A stretch of 64,000 nucleotides of DNA from Anammoximicrobium sp964486845 (GCA_964486845.1 CAZAQY010000012.1:5258-69257); one strand, 5' to 3'. Positions 32,944 through 42,633 are shown, counted from the first letter of the stretch. Notes: generated by a model not told the origin, from the letters alone. Numbers and translations are program-made.

Positions 32944-35900
32944 TCACTGGACCGTGAATTGTACCGTCGCCGTTCTCCCTGTATACAACTCGGTCGCGTT
33001 CACAGTCCAGGTCCCCTGGGGATCGTTGAACGCCACCGGCACGTCCACAACTGCGCCTTGCTGGTCCACCACGACAACCTGATCCACCCAGTCCGCCACG
33101 GCACCATCGGGCAGCTTCACCTGCAGCTTGACGGCCTGCCGGCCCTCCGGCAGGGTCGAAGTCACCGTGACTTGCTGCACGCTGCCCGGCGACACCGGCG
33201 GCGCGGTCTTCAGTCCCACCGCTTGGAGTGGCTGCGGCGAGAGCGCATAGAACAGCGCCCGGTAGGGCGTGACCGTCAGGCTGACGGCCTGTTGCCGGCC
33301 GCAGTCCTTATGGGCCTTGAGATCGTACACGCATTGCGGCTGCGGCAGGTTCAGCGTCGCTGTTTCGGGCACTCCCTGGTGGCGGAACACCGAGACGATC
33401 TGCACCGGCCCGTTCATCCAGCGCGTGATCTCGACGTTGCGCAGACGCTGGCCGTTGGCCCCAGTCAGACGCAAAGCCGGGGAAGCGCCACCCTGGCCCA
33501 ACACCTGTTGCAGCAGGCGAGCGGCCGTTTCCGGCGTGCCCTCCGCGCTCAGGGCCGGAAAACTGCTCATCGCCAGATTCAGCAGCACGGCCCGTCCTTG
33601 GCCGAAGCGGTTGCTCAGAACCAGCGGGGCCTGCCCGGCGGAACCGGCCGCCGGCGCCTCGGCGGTCTGCACCCCCGCATCGGCTCGCACTTTCGTCAAC
33701 TCCAGCGTCTCCGTCTTGCCGTCTGCCGCGGGCACCTGGATCACTCCGTCGTCCGTGTAGGCCGCAGCCAAGCCTGTCCGTTTCACTCCGAACACGTCAT
33801 CCAATTGCCCCGCGGGCAACGGCTTGACGTGGCCGTCGTAGATCGTGGGACGAACGTCCGCGATCAACATGCCGCCGTTGCGAACGTACGCGCGGAGCAT
33901 CTCCGCTTCCTGCCCGCCCAGCGCCTGGGTCATCGGCAGAATGATGACCTTGAACTTGCTAAGTTCCACCTCGCCCAGCCGCATCTGCCGGTCGGTGAAG
34001 TACAGGAAATTGAGTCCCAACTCGCGCAAGGCACTGTGGAAAGCAGTATGGTTGCCCTCGTAGCTGCCGTACGACGGCGAAACTTGCACCTTGGCGGCAT
34101 AGCCCGAGGCAAGCGAGTACAGGATGCCGATGCCGTCGGTCTGCATCTGGGAATCGAGCAGCAGATCGCCCAGGCCGTCGCGCACGATCTGGGTGTCCCG
34201 CAGGATCTCCCCGACTGTGGGATACGGGTCCAGGTTGGGCGAGAGCCAGCCGTGGAAACGGCCCAGGGCGTCCCAACGCCACCACCACACGCTGTCGCAT
34301 CCGCGAGTGATCATCCGCCAGTACTTCTCCAGCAGCGAGTCGGGATCTTTCGTGTAGCCCATCCAGTTCGAGCGCGGAAAGTCGCGGGGGGCAATGGAAC
34401 GTACGACCTCGTCGGCCGTGCCTGGATACGGCGACCAGAAGGTGTTCGAGCGCACGAAGCCGTCCAGGTCGTCGGCGCGGCCGAAAGTGCCGGCGCCCTC
34501 GAACCCGCAGCGACTCGCCGGATCGATCCCGCGAAAGCTCTTGCCAAATCGCTCGCAGAGTTGGCAGAAGTTGTGGGACTGGTAAGCCTGGCGATCGAAC
34601 CAGCGGGGAAAGTTGCCGGTCCGTAGCGATTCCGCCTCGTCATTGTCGTCGGGCTTGCTCAGTTGCACCTCGTCGAAGCTGGCATAGCTGCTGCCCCACG
34701 AGGTGTTCAGCGCGGCGATGTCCGCATACTGCTCCTGCAGGTACGTGCGATAAGCCGCCAGGCACGAGGGACCCAGGCACGAACCGCGCACCGCGATCTC
34801 GTCGCCGAGCGAATAGGCGAACACGCCGTGCTGTCTCGCCGGGATGTGCTTGTCGGCGATGGCGACCACGTGCGACTGGATCTTGCCGTCGTCCGCCCAG
34901 CACACCGGCTGGCAGGCGGCGCCGATGTGAGTCGTGTACGGAATCCAGGCCATTTCGTAGGCGGCCAAGTGAGGCCGCGGCGAGCCGTGGGCCAGGTGTA
35001 CCGTCACGCCCGTGTCGGCCAACGATTGTTCGGCCCAGGGCGCGAGAGTGCCGTGCGGGATGTCCCACATGACGAAGTTGAACTGGCCGCGATGGCGTTT
35101 GACGACGCGGGCGAACTGCCAGACCGACTCGACCTCCGCGGTTCCATCCAGCAGCGTGGCTCGGACCGTCAGCAGCATCGGAAACCAGGGCTGGACGTCG
35201 AAGCTGAATGCCTTCTCCGCCGCATCGGCCGGAGGCATCTGCCGCGCGATTTCACGGCCTCGCCGGTCGAGCAGACTGACGATCAAACGCTGGCCGGGCC
35301 GGCCCTCGCTCGCCGGCTGAACCTGGCCTTCCAGCGATTGGCCGACCTCGGCCCAGTCCTGATCGAGCTTCAGCCCCAGCACCTGCTGCGGGTTCACGAC
35401 GGTGAAACGCACGCTGCCGAAGCCAGCCACGCGGTCGCCGTCACGAGCTACGACATCAAAGTAGTAGTCGCCGGAACGTATGCGAGGGATCTCCAGGTCC
35501 AACGTGCCCTCGGGCTGGTCCAGTGTTTGCCTGGTCGTGACGATGACTTGACCGTCGTCGCGGCGGAGCCGGATGTCGGCGACGGCGCCGGGCATGGCTC
35601 CCTGCCACTGCGCGCTCGCCGCAGCGGCCGGCAGCGTCGCCCGGTCCAACTCCTGGCTCTTTGTCTGCACGGTCAGGCTTAGCTTCGGCTCCTTGTCCGC
35701 CGCCCACAGGATCGCCTTGCCGACCCGCATCGCCCACTGGTCATAGTCCACCTCCCAGCCGGGCCGATACTCGATCGCCGGGCGTTTGGGCAGCCGCACG
35801 CCTCGGCCCTTCACGATCGTAAAGGCCGCCGCGCCGTCCACGTCGCACAGCAGCGCCGGCGGTTCCTGGAGTTGGTTCTTGTCCTTCAGCACGCGTTTGT

Positions 35901-36372
35901 CGTCGCTGCCGATGAGGACCAGGCCCGCGCCTTCGGTGACTGCCTTGAGCATCGCGAACTGCTGCTCGACCGGCAGCATGTCCGGCATCAGGTCCCGTAC
36001 CCCGGACGATTCCGGTGACAGAAACACAAAGGCGTCCCATTTCTGAGTCAGCAACCGGGCCATGCGCTGGATCCCACGTTCGTCGCCGTGCCAATGCTCC
36101 TGGGTGCTGTCGATGATGCGCGTCCAGAAGACCATCTGCGGGTCCAGGTCGAACCGTTGCACCAGTTCGATGACCTCGCGCGGTTCCGTGTCGTGGCCCC
36201 GCAGGAAGAACAACACGCGGGTTTTGCCCAGCGCATACGGCACGGCCCAATCCGTGTGCGGCGTGGTGAACTCGGCGCGGACATTGTGGTCGACATCGAG
36301 TTCGGCCATGTCCTGGGCCAGACAGACCCCGGCAAGGAACACAAAACTCAACAGCAGACAGAATCGCATCAT
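32944..36372 (-). CDS. Large secreted GH42-like glycosidase with glutamine-amidotransferase-like domain
   Basis: The start is at ATG 36372 (or the next codon), with GAGAG upstream. The 1142-residue product opens with a signal peptide (RFCLLLSFVFLAGVCLA). The N-terminal 450 residues form alpha/beta and beta-sandwich modules. A TIM barrel follows, with YSLGDEIAV near residue 522, where Glu is the likely acid/base. GCDSVWWWRWDALGRFHGW is near 695. A GATase-like trimerisation domain (FKVIILPMTQALGGQEAEML) lies near 810-840. The order barrel then GATase-like domain is that of GH42 beta-galactosidases, but the barrel is divergent, so galactosidase activity is only a guess. Confidence 0.83.
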   Translation of the reverse strand: MMRFCLLLSFVFLAGVCLAQDMAELDVDHNVRAEFTTPHTDWAVPYALGKTRVLFFLRGHDTEPREVIELVQRFDLDPQMVFWTRIIDSTQEHWHGDERGIQRMARLLTQKWDAFVFLSPESSGVRDLMPDMLPVEQQFAMLKAVTEGAGLVLIGSDDKRVLKDKNQLQEPPALLCDVDGAAAFTIVKGRGVRLPKRPAIEYRPGWEVDYDQWAMRVGKAILWAADKEPKLSLTVQTKSQELDRATLPAAAASAQWQGAMPGAVADIRLRRDDGQVIVTTRQTLDQPEGTLDLEIPRIRSGDYYFDVVARDGDRVAGFGSVRFTVVNPQQVLGLKLDQDWAEVGQSLEGQVQPASEGRPGQRLIVSLLDRRGREIARQMPPADAAEKAFSFDVQPWFPMLLTVRATLLDGTAEVESVWQFARVVKRHRGQFNFVMWDIPHGTLAPWAEQSLADTGVTVHLAHGSPRPHLAAYEMAWIPYTTHIGAACQPVCWADDGKIQSHVVAIADKHIPARQHGVFAYSLGDEIAVRGSCLGPSCLAAYRTYLQEQYADIAALNTSWGSSYASFDEVQLSKPDDNDEAESLRTGNFPRWFDRQAYQSHNFCQLCERFGKSFRGIDPASRCGFEGAGTFGRADDLDGFVRSNTFWSPYPGTADEVVRSIAPRDFPRSNWMGYTKDPDSLLEKYWRMITRGCDSVWWWRWDALGRFHGWLSPNLDPYPTVGEILRDTQIVRDGLGDLLLDSQMQTDGIGILYSLASGYAAKVQVSPSYGSYEGNHTAFHSALRELGLNFLYFTDRQMRLGEVELSKFKVIILPMTQALGGQEAEMLRAYVRNGGMLIADVRPTIYDGHVKPLPAGQLDDVFGVKRTGLAAAYTDDGVIQVPAADGKTETLELTKVRADAGVQTAEAPAAGSAGQAPLVLSNRFGQGRAVLLNLAMSSFPALSAEGTPETAARLLQQVLGQGGASPALRLTGANGQRLRNVEITRWMNGPVQIVSVFRHQGVPETATLNLPQPQCVYDLKAHKDCGRQQAVSLTVTPYRALFYALSPQPLQAVGLKTAPPVSPGSVQQVTVTSTLPEGRQAVKLQVKLPDGAVADWVDQVVVVDQQGAVVDVPVAFNDPQGTWTVNATELYTGRTATVQFTVQ

Positions 36373-36386
36373 GACGGTTTCTCTCG

Positions 36387-36686
36387 TTATTCCCCTGGCA
36401 TGATGGTCAGATCTGGATCGTGACAACAGGCGTAAACCAAATTGTCATAGTTGCACACAAGGGTTGAGGCAACCGACTTGGGTTGAAGGTGATCGATGCT
36501 GAATGCCTCATTCCCGTCGGGGAACCAACGTTCGCGGCACAAACAGTAGACGCAACGAAACTGGAATTCGTCGCGCAGCCAGGGTTTGAAATCGGCGTAA
36601 TTAAGGTAGCCGTTCGGTCCATGCCGTCGGACGTGAACGGTGCGGGGATAGGCAAACAGCCGGGGAGTGCTGGGATCATTTTCCAT
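36387..36686 (-). CDS. HNH endonuclease, apparently truncated at the C-terminus
   Basis: The 99-residue frame has a clear HNH/zinc-ribbon motif: CVYCLCRERW, then FSIDHLQPKS with the catalytic Asp-His, then CNYDNLVYACCHDPD. In intact proteins the last Cys pair is followed by a conserved CN-rich helix and further sequence; here it ends 10 residues later at TIMPGE. The end is only 15 bases from the GH42-like start. The start overlaps the upstream small gene by 11 bases in a different frame, suggesting translational coupling. The nuclease could still fold or could be a relic. Confidence 0.75.
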   Translation of the reverse strand: MENDPSTPRLFAYPRTVHVRRHGPNGYLNYADFKPWLRDEFQFRCVYCLCRERWFPDGNEAFSIDHLQPKSVASTLVCNYDNLVYACCHDPDLTIMPGE

Positions 36687-36888
36687 CGTCGCGCAGACTC
36701 TCGACAGCTTGCTCCAGACCGCTCAGTTCCGTCAGCAACTGGTCGTCCCAGTGTCCCAGCCGCTCATCCAATTCTGCCTGAAGGATGCTCAGTTCGGCCT
36801 GTTCTTCGGTGGACATTTGCTGTTCGATGCCAGCCTGAGCACGCAGTTGGTCTGCCAGTGAATCATTCAAGACAATGGTGACTGACAT
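36676..36888 (-). CDS. Small acidic helical protein coupled to the HNH gene (antitoxin-like)
   Basis: The 70-residue form starts at ATG 36888 with AAGGAG 11 bases upstream. It begins VTIVLNDSLADQLRAQAGIE, reminiscent of a ribbon-helix-helix strand-helix start. The rest is a glutamate-rich amphipathic helix (STEEQAELSILQAELDERLG). The overlap with the HNH gene implies joint translation. An antitoxin- or regulator-like role for the nuclease is inference only. Confidence 0.65.
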   Translation of the reverse strand: MSVTIVLNDSLADQLRAQAGIEQQMSTEEQAELSILQAELDERLGHWDDQLLTELSGLEQAVESLRDDGK

Positions 36889-37110
36889 ACGCCTGTTTGC
36901 TCCTTCCTTGTCGGTCATGCAACGGTGAATTCTACTTTGCCGATGAACCGTGTGACAACCCCTCGTTCCGCTGGCGGGAAGGGGCGAACCAAGCCATTCT
37001 CAATGACACCCGCTCCGGCCAGCGGATGACGTTCGGACGCGCCACGAAATCGGGGCATCCGGTTCCAAGTACACGATCACGCAAAGAAGGAAGACGACAC
37101 CTTCCGCCGC

Positions 37111-38286
37111 TCAGATCTCATTTAACAGCGCCTTCAATTTCAGCGCCGGCAGGCCGATGTCCCACTGGCCGATGGTTCTGGCCGCGTCGGCCTCGGCCAT
37201 GATCGCTCCGGAGGAACCGGAACGTACCAGCGTCAATTGCTCGGCCAACTCACGGGCCCAGCGGTCGTACTGGGCGGCTGCTTCCTTGTCCTCCGGCAGC
37301 GAAGCCAGCGCCCGCCGGATCTCCGCCTGCTTCTCCGGAAGCGGCCAATCCGCGAGACTGGGGTCGGTGAAGGCAAAGGCCGTCAACTCATCCAGCAGCG
37401 ATTTCCCTCGCTCCCCCAGGTCGGACTTCGCCGCAGCGTTCGTCTTGCCTGCATAGTCGAAGAAGACGAAGCGGAAATCGCGCATCGCCGGTTTGAGCGT
37501 AAACACCGTATCGGTGCCATAGCTCCCGACGGTGAAACCCGCCTTTTCGGTCTGGCCGGGAGGCCACAGGACCGCGCACGGCCCGACGCCCCGGTGCGTG
37601 GGCGAGATGTGCCCGGCGTCATAGACCCTGTCGTAGTACAGCGTCCACCACTCCTGGGCGATGTCCAGTTCTGCCCGTTGGCCTTGAGCGAGATCGCGCG
37701 TGGGCGTCAGCACGTGGCGGTCCGCGTCGCTGACAAACGCGGAGGGGTAACAGCGCACCGCCATCCGCACAGCCGTGATTTCCACCTTCGGCTCCAGCAG
37801 CACCTGCGCGTACAGGCAGTCCCCGCCGGCCAGCGCGACGAAACGCACGCGGACCACGGCTTGCGAATGGTCGAAGACGAAATCCACGGTGCCGCGGTTG
37901 CCGGAGCTGCGCCCGGTCAGCGAATGGATCAGCGTCCTGCCAATGCTCTGGCCGTTGAGTTGCACGTCGAAGAATCCGCCGCCGTACCAGTTGCAGTCGA
38001 CCGGCTGAGGCATGCCGATGTAGCCTTCGCCGGGAATGGCCGCTTGCGGTTCCTTCGGGTCCCTGGCGATGACATAGCGCAAGCCGTACACCAGCGATCC
38101 GGTATCCATCGTGATCAGCTGCCGATGGCCTTGCAGACCGATGGTGTGCGCCGGCGCTCCGGGGCCGATCGTGACGGTCTGCACGCCGGAGTCCGTGACC
38201 AGCACCTGCGGCGGCGTTTGCGATGGCGACAGGCTGTCCAGGAGCAGTGCCAGGCAGCACGCTGCGGTCAGACGAAACACGCTCAT
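37111..38286 (-). CDS. Secreted protein of unknown function, translationally coupled to the M19 peptidase
   Basis: The ATG at 38286-38284 overlaps the TGA of the M19 peptidase gene (ATGA), with AGGAAG upstream. The 391-residue product has a signal peptide (SVFRLTAACCLALLLDSL). A large beta-rich domain follows, containing GYIGMPQPVDCNWYGGGFFD, NRGTVDFVFDHSQAVVRVRF and AQEWWTLYYDRVYDAG, and then a C-terminal helical part (LPEKQAEIRRALASLPEDKE). I do not recognise a named family. Coupling to a peptidase suggests joint export and function. Confidence 0.75.
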   Translation of the reverse strand: MSVFRLTAACCLALLLDSLSPSQTPPQVLVTDSGVQTVTIGPGAPAHTIGLQGHRQLITMDTGSLVYGLRYVIARDPKEPQAAIPGEGYIGMPQPVDCNWYGGGFFDVQLNGQSIGRTLIHSLTGRSSGNRGTVDFVFDHSQAVVRVRFVALAGGDCLYAQVLLEPKVEITAVRMAVRCYPSAFVSDADRHVLTPTRDLAQGQRAELDIAQEWWTLYYDRVYDAGHISPTHRGVGPCAVLWPPGQTEKAGFTVGSYGTDTVFTLKPAMRDFRFVFFDYAGKTNAAAKSDLGERGKSLLDELTAFAFTDPSLADWPLPEKQAEIRRALASLPEDKEAAAQYDRWARELAEQLTLVRSGSSGAIMAEADAARTIGQWDIGLPALKLKALLNEI

Positions 38287-39653
38287 GGGTACTTTCTTCC
38301 TTGCCAAACATCGCGCGCGACGCGCAGGATGTTGCCGCCCAGGATCTTGGCAATGGCGTCGTCGGCATAGCCCCGCTGGACCAGGCCGACGGTGAACAGG
38401 GGCCAATTGGTCCAGGCCAGGCTGGGGGCGGCCCGGCCTGCCAGGGAGCCTTCGGGCCAGAGCGCCTCCCAGCGCGGCATGCTGCGCAGGCCCGTGTCGC
38501 GTTTCGGGATCTTCGCACGTTCGGCGGCCGAGTTTCGGGATTGGTAGGCGATGTCGGTGCCGATGGCGACGTGTTCCACGCCGAATTTCTTGACGACATA
38601 GTCGATGTGGTCGAGGAACGTGCCGATGTGGCCCTCGCCGCCGAGAAAGCCGGAGATACAGCAAATGCCCACCAGTCCGCCGGTGTCGCAGATGGCGCGG
38701 ATGACTTCGTCGGGCTTGGAACGGATGTGACGGTGCAGCCCGGCGGCGGTCGTGTGGCTGGCGACCATCGGCTGCTGCGATGCCTGGGCGGCTTCCAGAC
38801 TCGTGCGCCAGCCGGAATGGGCCACGTCCACGATGACGCCGACACGGTTCATCTCGGCGATGGCCGCGCGGCCGAAATCGCTCAACCCGCCGTCGGTCGC
38901 CTCGCCGCAACCGTCGCCCAGCGGGTTGCGGCGGTTGTAGGTCAGGTGCATCATGCGGATGCCGAGCTGCTGAAAGACGCGGATAAAACCGAGTTCGTCG
39001 CGCACGTTGTTCCAGTGCTGGCGGAGCGGCACGCCGTTGGCCGTAAAGTACAGGCACAGGCGGTTCTGTTTCTTCGCGGCCACGATGTCGTCCGGCGTAG
39101 CCGCTTTGAACAACTCGTCGCGCAACAGGTCGGTGGCGAACGTGAACCGCGCCAGCCGCTTGACCAGCCGCAGCGGGTCGTTGCTCTCCTCGCCCGCGTT
39201 CTGGAAGATGCACGTCACGCCCGCTGCGCGGAAGGCTTCCAGGAATTCTTTCCGTTCCGCCTGATCGGTGGCGCTGCGGATCATCGGCAACTCTTCGTGC
39301 AGGTCGCTCAGCTCCGCCTCCGAGGCGCCCTCTTCCATTGCCTTGCGGATCAAGTCGCCGTCCAGTGCGGCGCGAGGCGAAAACCCGTAGGATTCGAACA
39401 CCAGCGAGTTGGCGTGGAGTTCGAGCCCGTGTTCGAGTTCCTTCTGGCTGGGCTTCAGGACGTCCAGCGCGGCCTGGCGGGCCTTCTGGATGATCTCGTT
39501 CGGGGGCGAGAGCGGCGACGCGACGGCATCTGCGGCCGAGGCCCGCCGCACGCGGCTGCAGGCGGCGCCTGCGGCACCAAGCGCCGAAAGGGCCGCGGCC
39601 GTTTTCAGAAAGCGTCGTCGCGTGGTCTGGACAGTGGAATTTCCGGCGGTCAT
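38283..39653 (-). CDS. Tat-exported membrane dipeptidase-like protein (peptidase M19), divergent metal site
   Basis: The start at ATG 39653 has GGGAGGTG six bases upstream. The 456-residue product carries a twin-arginine signal (TRRRFLKTAAALSALG) with a possible lipobox Cys32. M19 features are HLTYNRRNPLGDGC, VIVDVAHSG, VASHTTAAG and VAIGTDIAY near the C-terminal metal/loop region. The first metal motif, normally DGHND, appears as LELHANSL (His80, Asn82), so one zinc ligand may be lost. Known M19 enzymes cut dipeptides and beta-lactams; the altered site makes activity uncertain. Confidence 0.87.
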   Translation of the reverse strand: MTAGNSTVQTTRRRFLKTAAALSALGAAGAACSRVRRASAADAVASPLSPPNEIIQKARQAALDVLKPSQKELEHGLELHANSLVFESYGFSPRAALDGDLIRKAMEEGASEAELSDLHEELPMIRSATDQAERKEFLEAFRAAGVTCIFQNAGEESNDPLRLVKRLARFTFATDLLRDELFKAATPDDIVAAKKQNRLCLYFTANGVPLRQHWNNVRDELGFIRVFQQLGIRMMHLTYNRRNPLGDGCGEATDGGLSDFGRAAIAEMNRVGVIVDVAHSGWRTSLEAAQASQQPMVASHTTAAGLHRHIRSKPDEVIRAICDTGGLVGICCISGFLGGEGHIGTFLDHIDYVVKKFGVEHVAIGTDIAYQSRNSAAERAKIPKRDTGLRSMPRWEALWPEGSLAGRAAPSLAWTNWPLFTVGLVQRGYADDAIAKILGGNILRVARDVWQGRKYP

Positions 39654-39797
39654 GGGCGCACCTCCCAACATGGTGAATTGGCGTCTGTAGCGGCTTCTAG
39701 TTGAACTACATCGTCACGCCTCGGTCAAGACGCCATGCTTGAGGAAGAGGCTTGATGAAGGCTGGTATTCGCCGGCGGCCAGGAGTACACTGGGGAA

Positions 39798-40100
39798 ATG
39801 CTAATCGGAACCATCTGCAAGATTATTGCCGAAAAGGGAATCGGCTTCATCAAGCCTTGCGATCGCGGCGGGGATGTTTTTTTCCATTCCAGCGCTGTGG
39901 TCGGCGAGCCGTTTGAGCGATTGAAGGAGGGACAAGCGGTGTCCTTCGATCTCGACCGGACCCCTGCTGCGCGCGATCGCCCTCGAGCGGCCAAGGTGCA
40001 GCCGTGCGATGAAAAACTGCTTGGCCGAAAGGCGGCCGAGGAACCGCCGCCCGTTTCGCATCCGCGGGCCCGGCATCGAAAGCCGACTTGGCGCAGATAG
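39798..40100 (+). CDS. Cold-shock domain protein with basic tail
   Basis: The 100-residue protein has an N-terminal cold-shock OB-fold (residues 1-70) with GTICKIIAEKGIGFIKPCDR and DVFFHSSAV, corresponding to RNP1 and RNP2. RNP1 is altered: GIGFI replaces GFGFI. A Pro/Arg-rich tail follows (ETR-like, ending HRKPTWRR), which could enhance RNA binding. It is divergent to the M19 gene and stands alone. Family members bind single-stranded RNA or DNA as chaperones. Confidence 0.88.
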   Translation: MLIGTICKIIAEKGIGFIKPCDRGGDVFFHSSAVVGEPFERLKEGQAVSFDLDRTPAARDRPRAAKVQPCDEKLLGRKAAEEPPPVSHPRARHRKPTWRR

Positions 40101-40193
40101 TGGCGAAATGGAGGAAACATGTTGACACACATCCGGAAATCGACTTGGAAGCGAATGAGTCGGGCGGGTGATTGTTCCAGAGGAGATGACACC

Positions 40194-41015
40194 ATGAGAT
40201 TTTGCGTTCTTTGTTGTTGCCTGGTTGTCGCTGGCGTCGGCTTCGGACAGGAAATCCTTGCCGCCGAGTCTGTCGCCGAGAAAGCCGTCCCATGGGCCAG
40301 CGTCCAGTGCGAAGGGACCTACCCGAAACACCTGCAAGGCATTTGCACCAACGAGCAGGACGCCATTTACTGGTCGTTCACCACGGTGCTGGTGAAGACC
40401 GACAAGCAGGGAAAGGTGCTGAAAAAGATCCCGGTGGCCAGCCATCACGGCGATCTCTGCTTCCACGACGGGAAAATCTACGTAGCGGTGAATTTGGGCA
40501 AGTTCAACGATCCCGCGGGCAACGCCGACTCGTGGGTCTACGTGTATGACGCGGGCGATTTGACGTTCTTGAGCAAGCACGAGACACAGGAGGCATTCCA
40601 CGGAGCGGGCGGTATCGGCTTCCGCGACGGGCAGTTCTTCATCGTCGGCGGCCTGCCGCCGGGCGTGAACGAGAACTACGTCTACCAGTACGACGAAGCC
40701 TTCCGCTTTGTCAAGAAGCACATCGTCCGCAGCGGCTACACGCTGATGGGCATCCAGACGGCGACCTTCGCCGGCGACGGCTGGTGGTTCGGCTGTTACG
40801 GAAATCCTCGAGTGCTGCTCAAGACCGACGCGTCTTTCCACTTCCTCGGCAAGTACGAACTCGATTGCTCGCTGGGGATCGTAGGCCTGCCGGACGGCCA
40901 GCTGCTGGTCGCTCGCGGCCCATGCCGGACGGGGATAGGATGCAGCGGAAGCGTTGCCGTGGCACGCGCGGACGCCGAGAAGGGATTTGTTGTCGTGAAG
41001 GACGAGAGCAAGTGA
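40194..41015 (+). CDS. Secreted propeller-like protein of unknown function, coupled to GH13
   Basis: The ATG at 40194 is chosen because GAGGAG lies eight bases upstream and a signal peptide (RFCVLCCCLVVAGVGFG) follows; an ATG at 40119 lacks both. The 273-residue product repeats strands such as AIYWSFTTVLVKTDKQGKVL, GKIYVAVNLG and GGIGFRDGQFFIVGG, typical of a beta-propeller. No catalytic motif is visible. Its TGA overlaps the GTG of the amylase gene (GTGA), so the two are cotranslated and the partner may assist oligosaccharide use. Confidence 0.75.
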   Translation: MRFCVLCCCLVVAGVGFGQEILAAESVAEKAVPWASVQCEGTYPKHLQGICTNEQDAIYWSFTTVLVKTDKQGKVLKKIPVASHHGDLCFHDGKIYVAVNLGKFNDPAGNADSWVYVYDAGDLTFLSKHETQEAFHGAGGIGFRDGQFFIVGGLPPGVNENYVYQYDEAFRFVKKHIVRSGYTLMGIQTATFAGDGWWFGCYGNPRVLLKTDASFHFLGKYELDCSLGIVGLPDGQLLVARGPCRTGIGCSGSVAVARADAEKGFVVVKDESK

Positions 41016-42556
41016 GCGACAGAACGGATTCCACGTCGATCGAGGTTCCCGCCTGGGTCCAGGACGCAGTCTTCTACCAGATCTTCCCTGACCGGTTCGC
41101 GCGCAGCGAGCGCCTGACGAAACCGGCCGGTCTGGTCCCGTGGCACCGGGCGCCGACGACTCACGGTTACCACGGTGGCGACCTGTGGGGCGTCGTGGAG
41201 CACCTGGACCACCTGGTGGAGTTGGGCATCACCGCGATCTATCTGAACCCGATCTTCCAATCCGCCTGCAACCACCGCTACCACACGCACGATTACGAAA
41301 AGGTGGATCCGCTGTTGGGCGGCAATGCGGCGCTGCGGGCGTTGATCGGCGAGTCGCACCGGCGCGGAATCCGAGTGATCCTGGATGGCGTGTTCAACCA
41401 TGCCAGTCGCGGATTCTTGCAGTTCAACGACATCCTCGAAAACGGCCCCCATTCGCCTTGGGTGGATTGGTTTCACATCCAATGCTGGCCGCTCGCGCCG
41501 TACGACGGCAACCAGCCCGCGAACTACATCGGTTGGCACGGGCATCGCGCGTTGCCGAAATTCAACACCGACAATCCGCAAGTCCGCGAGTACCTGATGC
41601 AGATCGCCGAGCACTGGATCCGGGACTACGATATCGACGGCTGGCGGTTGGACGTGCCGAACGATATCACCACCGCCGGCTTCTGGGAGGAGTTCCGCCG
41701 TCGCGTCCGCGCGATCAAACGCGACGCCTACCTGGTGGGGGAAATCTGGCGCGAGGCGGCCGATTGGCTGCGCGGCGACCGCTTTGACGCCACCATGAAC
41801 TACCTGTTTGCGGCGGCGACGATTGCGTTCACCGCCGGCCACCGCGTGAGCCAAACGCTGGCTCAAAGTCGTTCCTACGATCCGTATCCCGCCATCGACG
41901 CCCCCGAATTCGCACGCCGGATCGACCATCTGTTGCAGCTGTACGACTGGGAGGTGACCAAAGCTCAACTCAATCTGTTGGACAGCCACGATGCGCCCCG
42001 GCTATTGAGTCTGGCGCGCGGCGACAAGGCCACGGTCCGTCTGGCGACGCTGTTTCAGATGACGTTCCCCGGTGCCCCCTGCGTCTACTACGGAGACGAG
42101 ATCGCGTTGCGCGGGACGAAGGCCTATGACAAGCCGCACCGGGACCGCGACGCCCGCTGGCCGTTTCCCTGGCACGATCCGAGCCGCTGGGACCGGGAGA
42201 TGCTGGCGTTCTTTCGCCAAGCCATCGCCCTGCGCCACGCGCATCCGGCGCTTCGCCATGGGCGTTACGATACGCTGTACGCTCAGGGCCACTGCTACGC
42301 CTTTGCACGATCCCACGCCGAAGAGACGCTGGTGACCGTGATCAATGCGGGAGAGCAGGCGGCCGGCTTATCGCTGGACGTCGCCCGCTTCTGTCGCGAA
42401 GGCACGGACGTGAAAGTGATCTTCGGCGAAGGGACTGGCGGAGTGGTGCGTGGCGGCCAACTGGCGGTGGCCGTGCCAGCTCGAACGCCCGCCGTGTTCT
42501 CCGGCGAAATCGAGGCTGCTGTTGCACCAGACGAGCTTGCCAAGGCTGCAGCGTGA
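41012..42556 (+). CDS. GH13 alpha-amylase/neopullulanase-like enzyme
   Basis: The start is the GTG at 41012 overlapping the previous stop, with AAGGAC upstream. The 514 residues lack a signal peptide, so the enzyme is probably cytoplasmic. All GH13 regions are present: DGVFNH (125-130), GWRLDVPND (210-218) with nucleophile Asp214, LVGEIW (241-246) with Glu244, and LLDSHD (322-327) with Asp327. FYQIFPDRFARS at the start resembles neopullulanase/cyclomaltodextrinase subfamilies, which linearise cyclodextrins and hydrolyse maltodextrins. A C-terminal beta domain ends the protein. Confidence 0.93.
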   Translation: MSDRTDSTSIEVPAWVQDAVFYQIFPDRFARSERLTKPAGLVPWHRAPTTHGYHGGDLWGVVEHLDHLVELGITAIYLNPIFQSACNHRYHTHDYEKVDPLLGGNAALRALIGESHRRGIRVILDGVFNHASRGFLQFNDILENGPHSPWVDWFHIQCWPLAPYDGNQPANYIGWHGHRALPKFNTDNPQVREYLMQIAEHWIRDYDIDGWRLDVPNDITTAGFWEEFRRRVRAIKRDAYLVGEIWREAADWLRGDRFDATMNYLFAAATIAFTAGHRVSQTLAQSRSYDPYPAIDAPEFARRIDHLLQLYDWEVTKAQLNLLDSHDAPRLLSLARGDKATVRLATLFQMTFPGAPCVYYGDEIALRGTKAYDKPHRDRDARWPFPWHDPSRWDREMLAFFRQAIALRHAHPALRHGRYDTLYAQGHCYAFARSHAEETLVTVINAGEQAAGLSLDVARFCREGTDVKVIFGEGTGGVVRGGQLAVAVPARTPAVFSGEIEAAVAPDELAKAAA

Positions 42557-42633
42557 CCGGCGCTTTCCGGCTTCGATCGTGCAGCGTCCCCGTCTGCGGC
42601 GCGTCGGTCGGCGACGGGCGTGGCCCTGCGTGT

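Noticed and set aside
40796..41989. A 397-codon minus-strand frame opposite the GH13 gene
   Set aside because: It is an antisense shadow; the plus strand holds all four GH13 catalytic regions.
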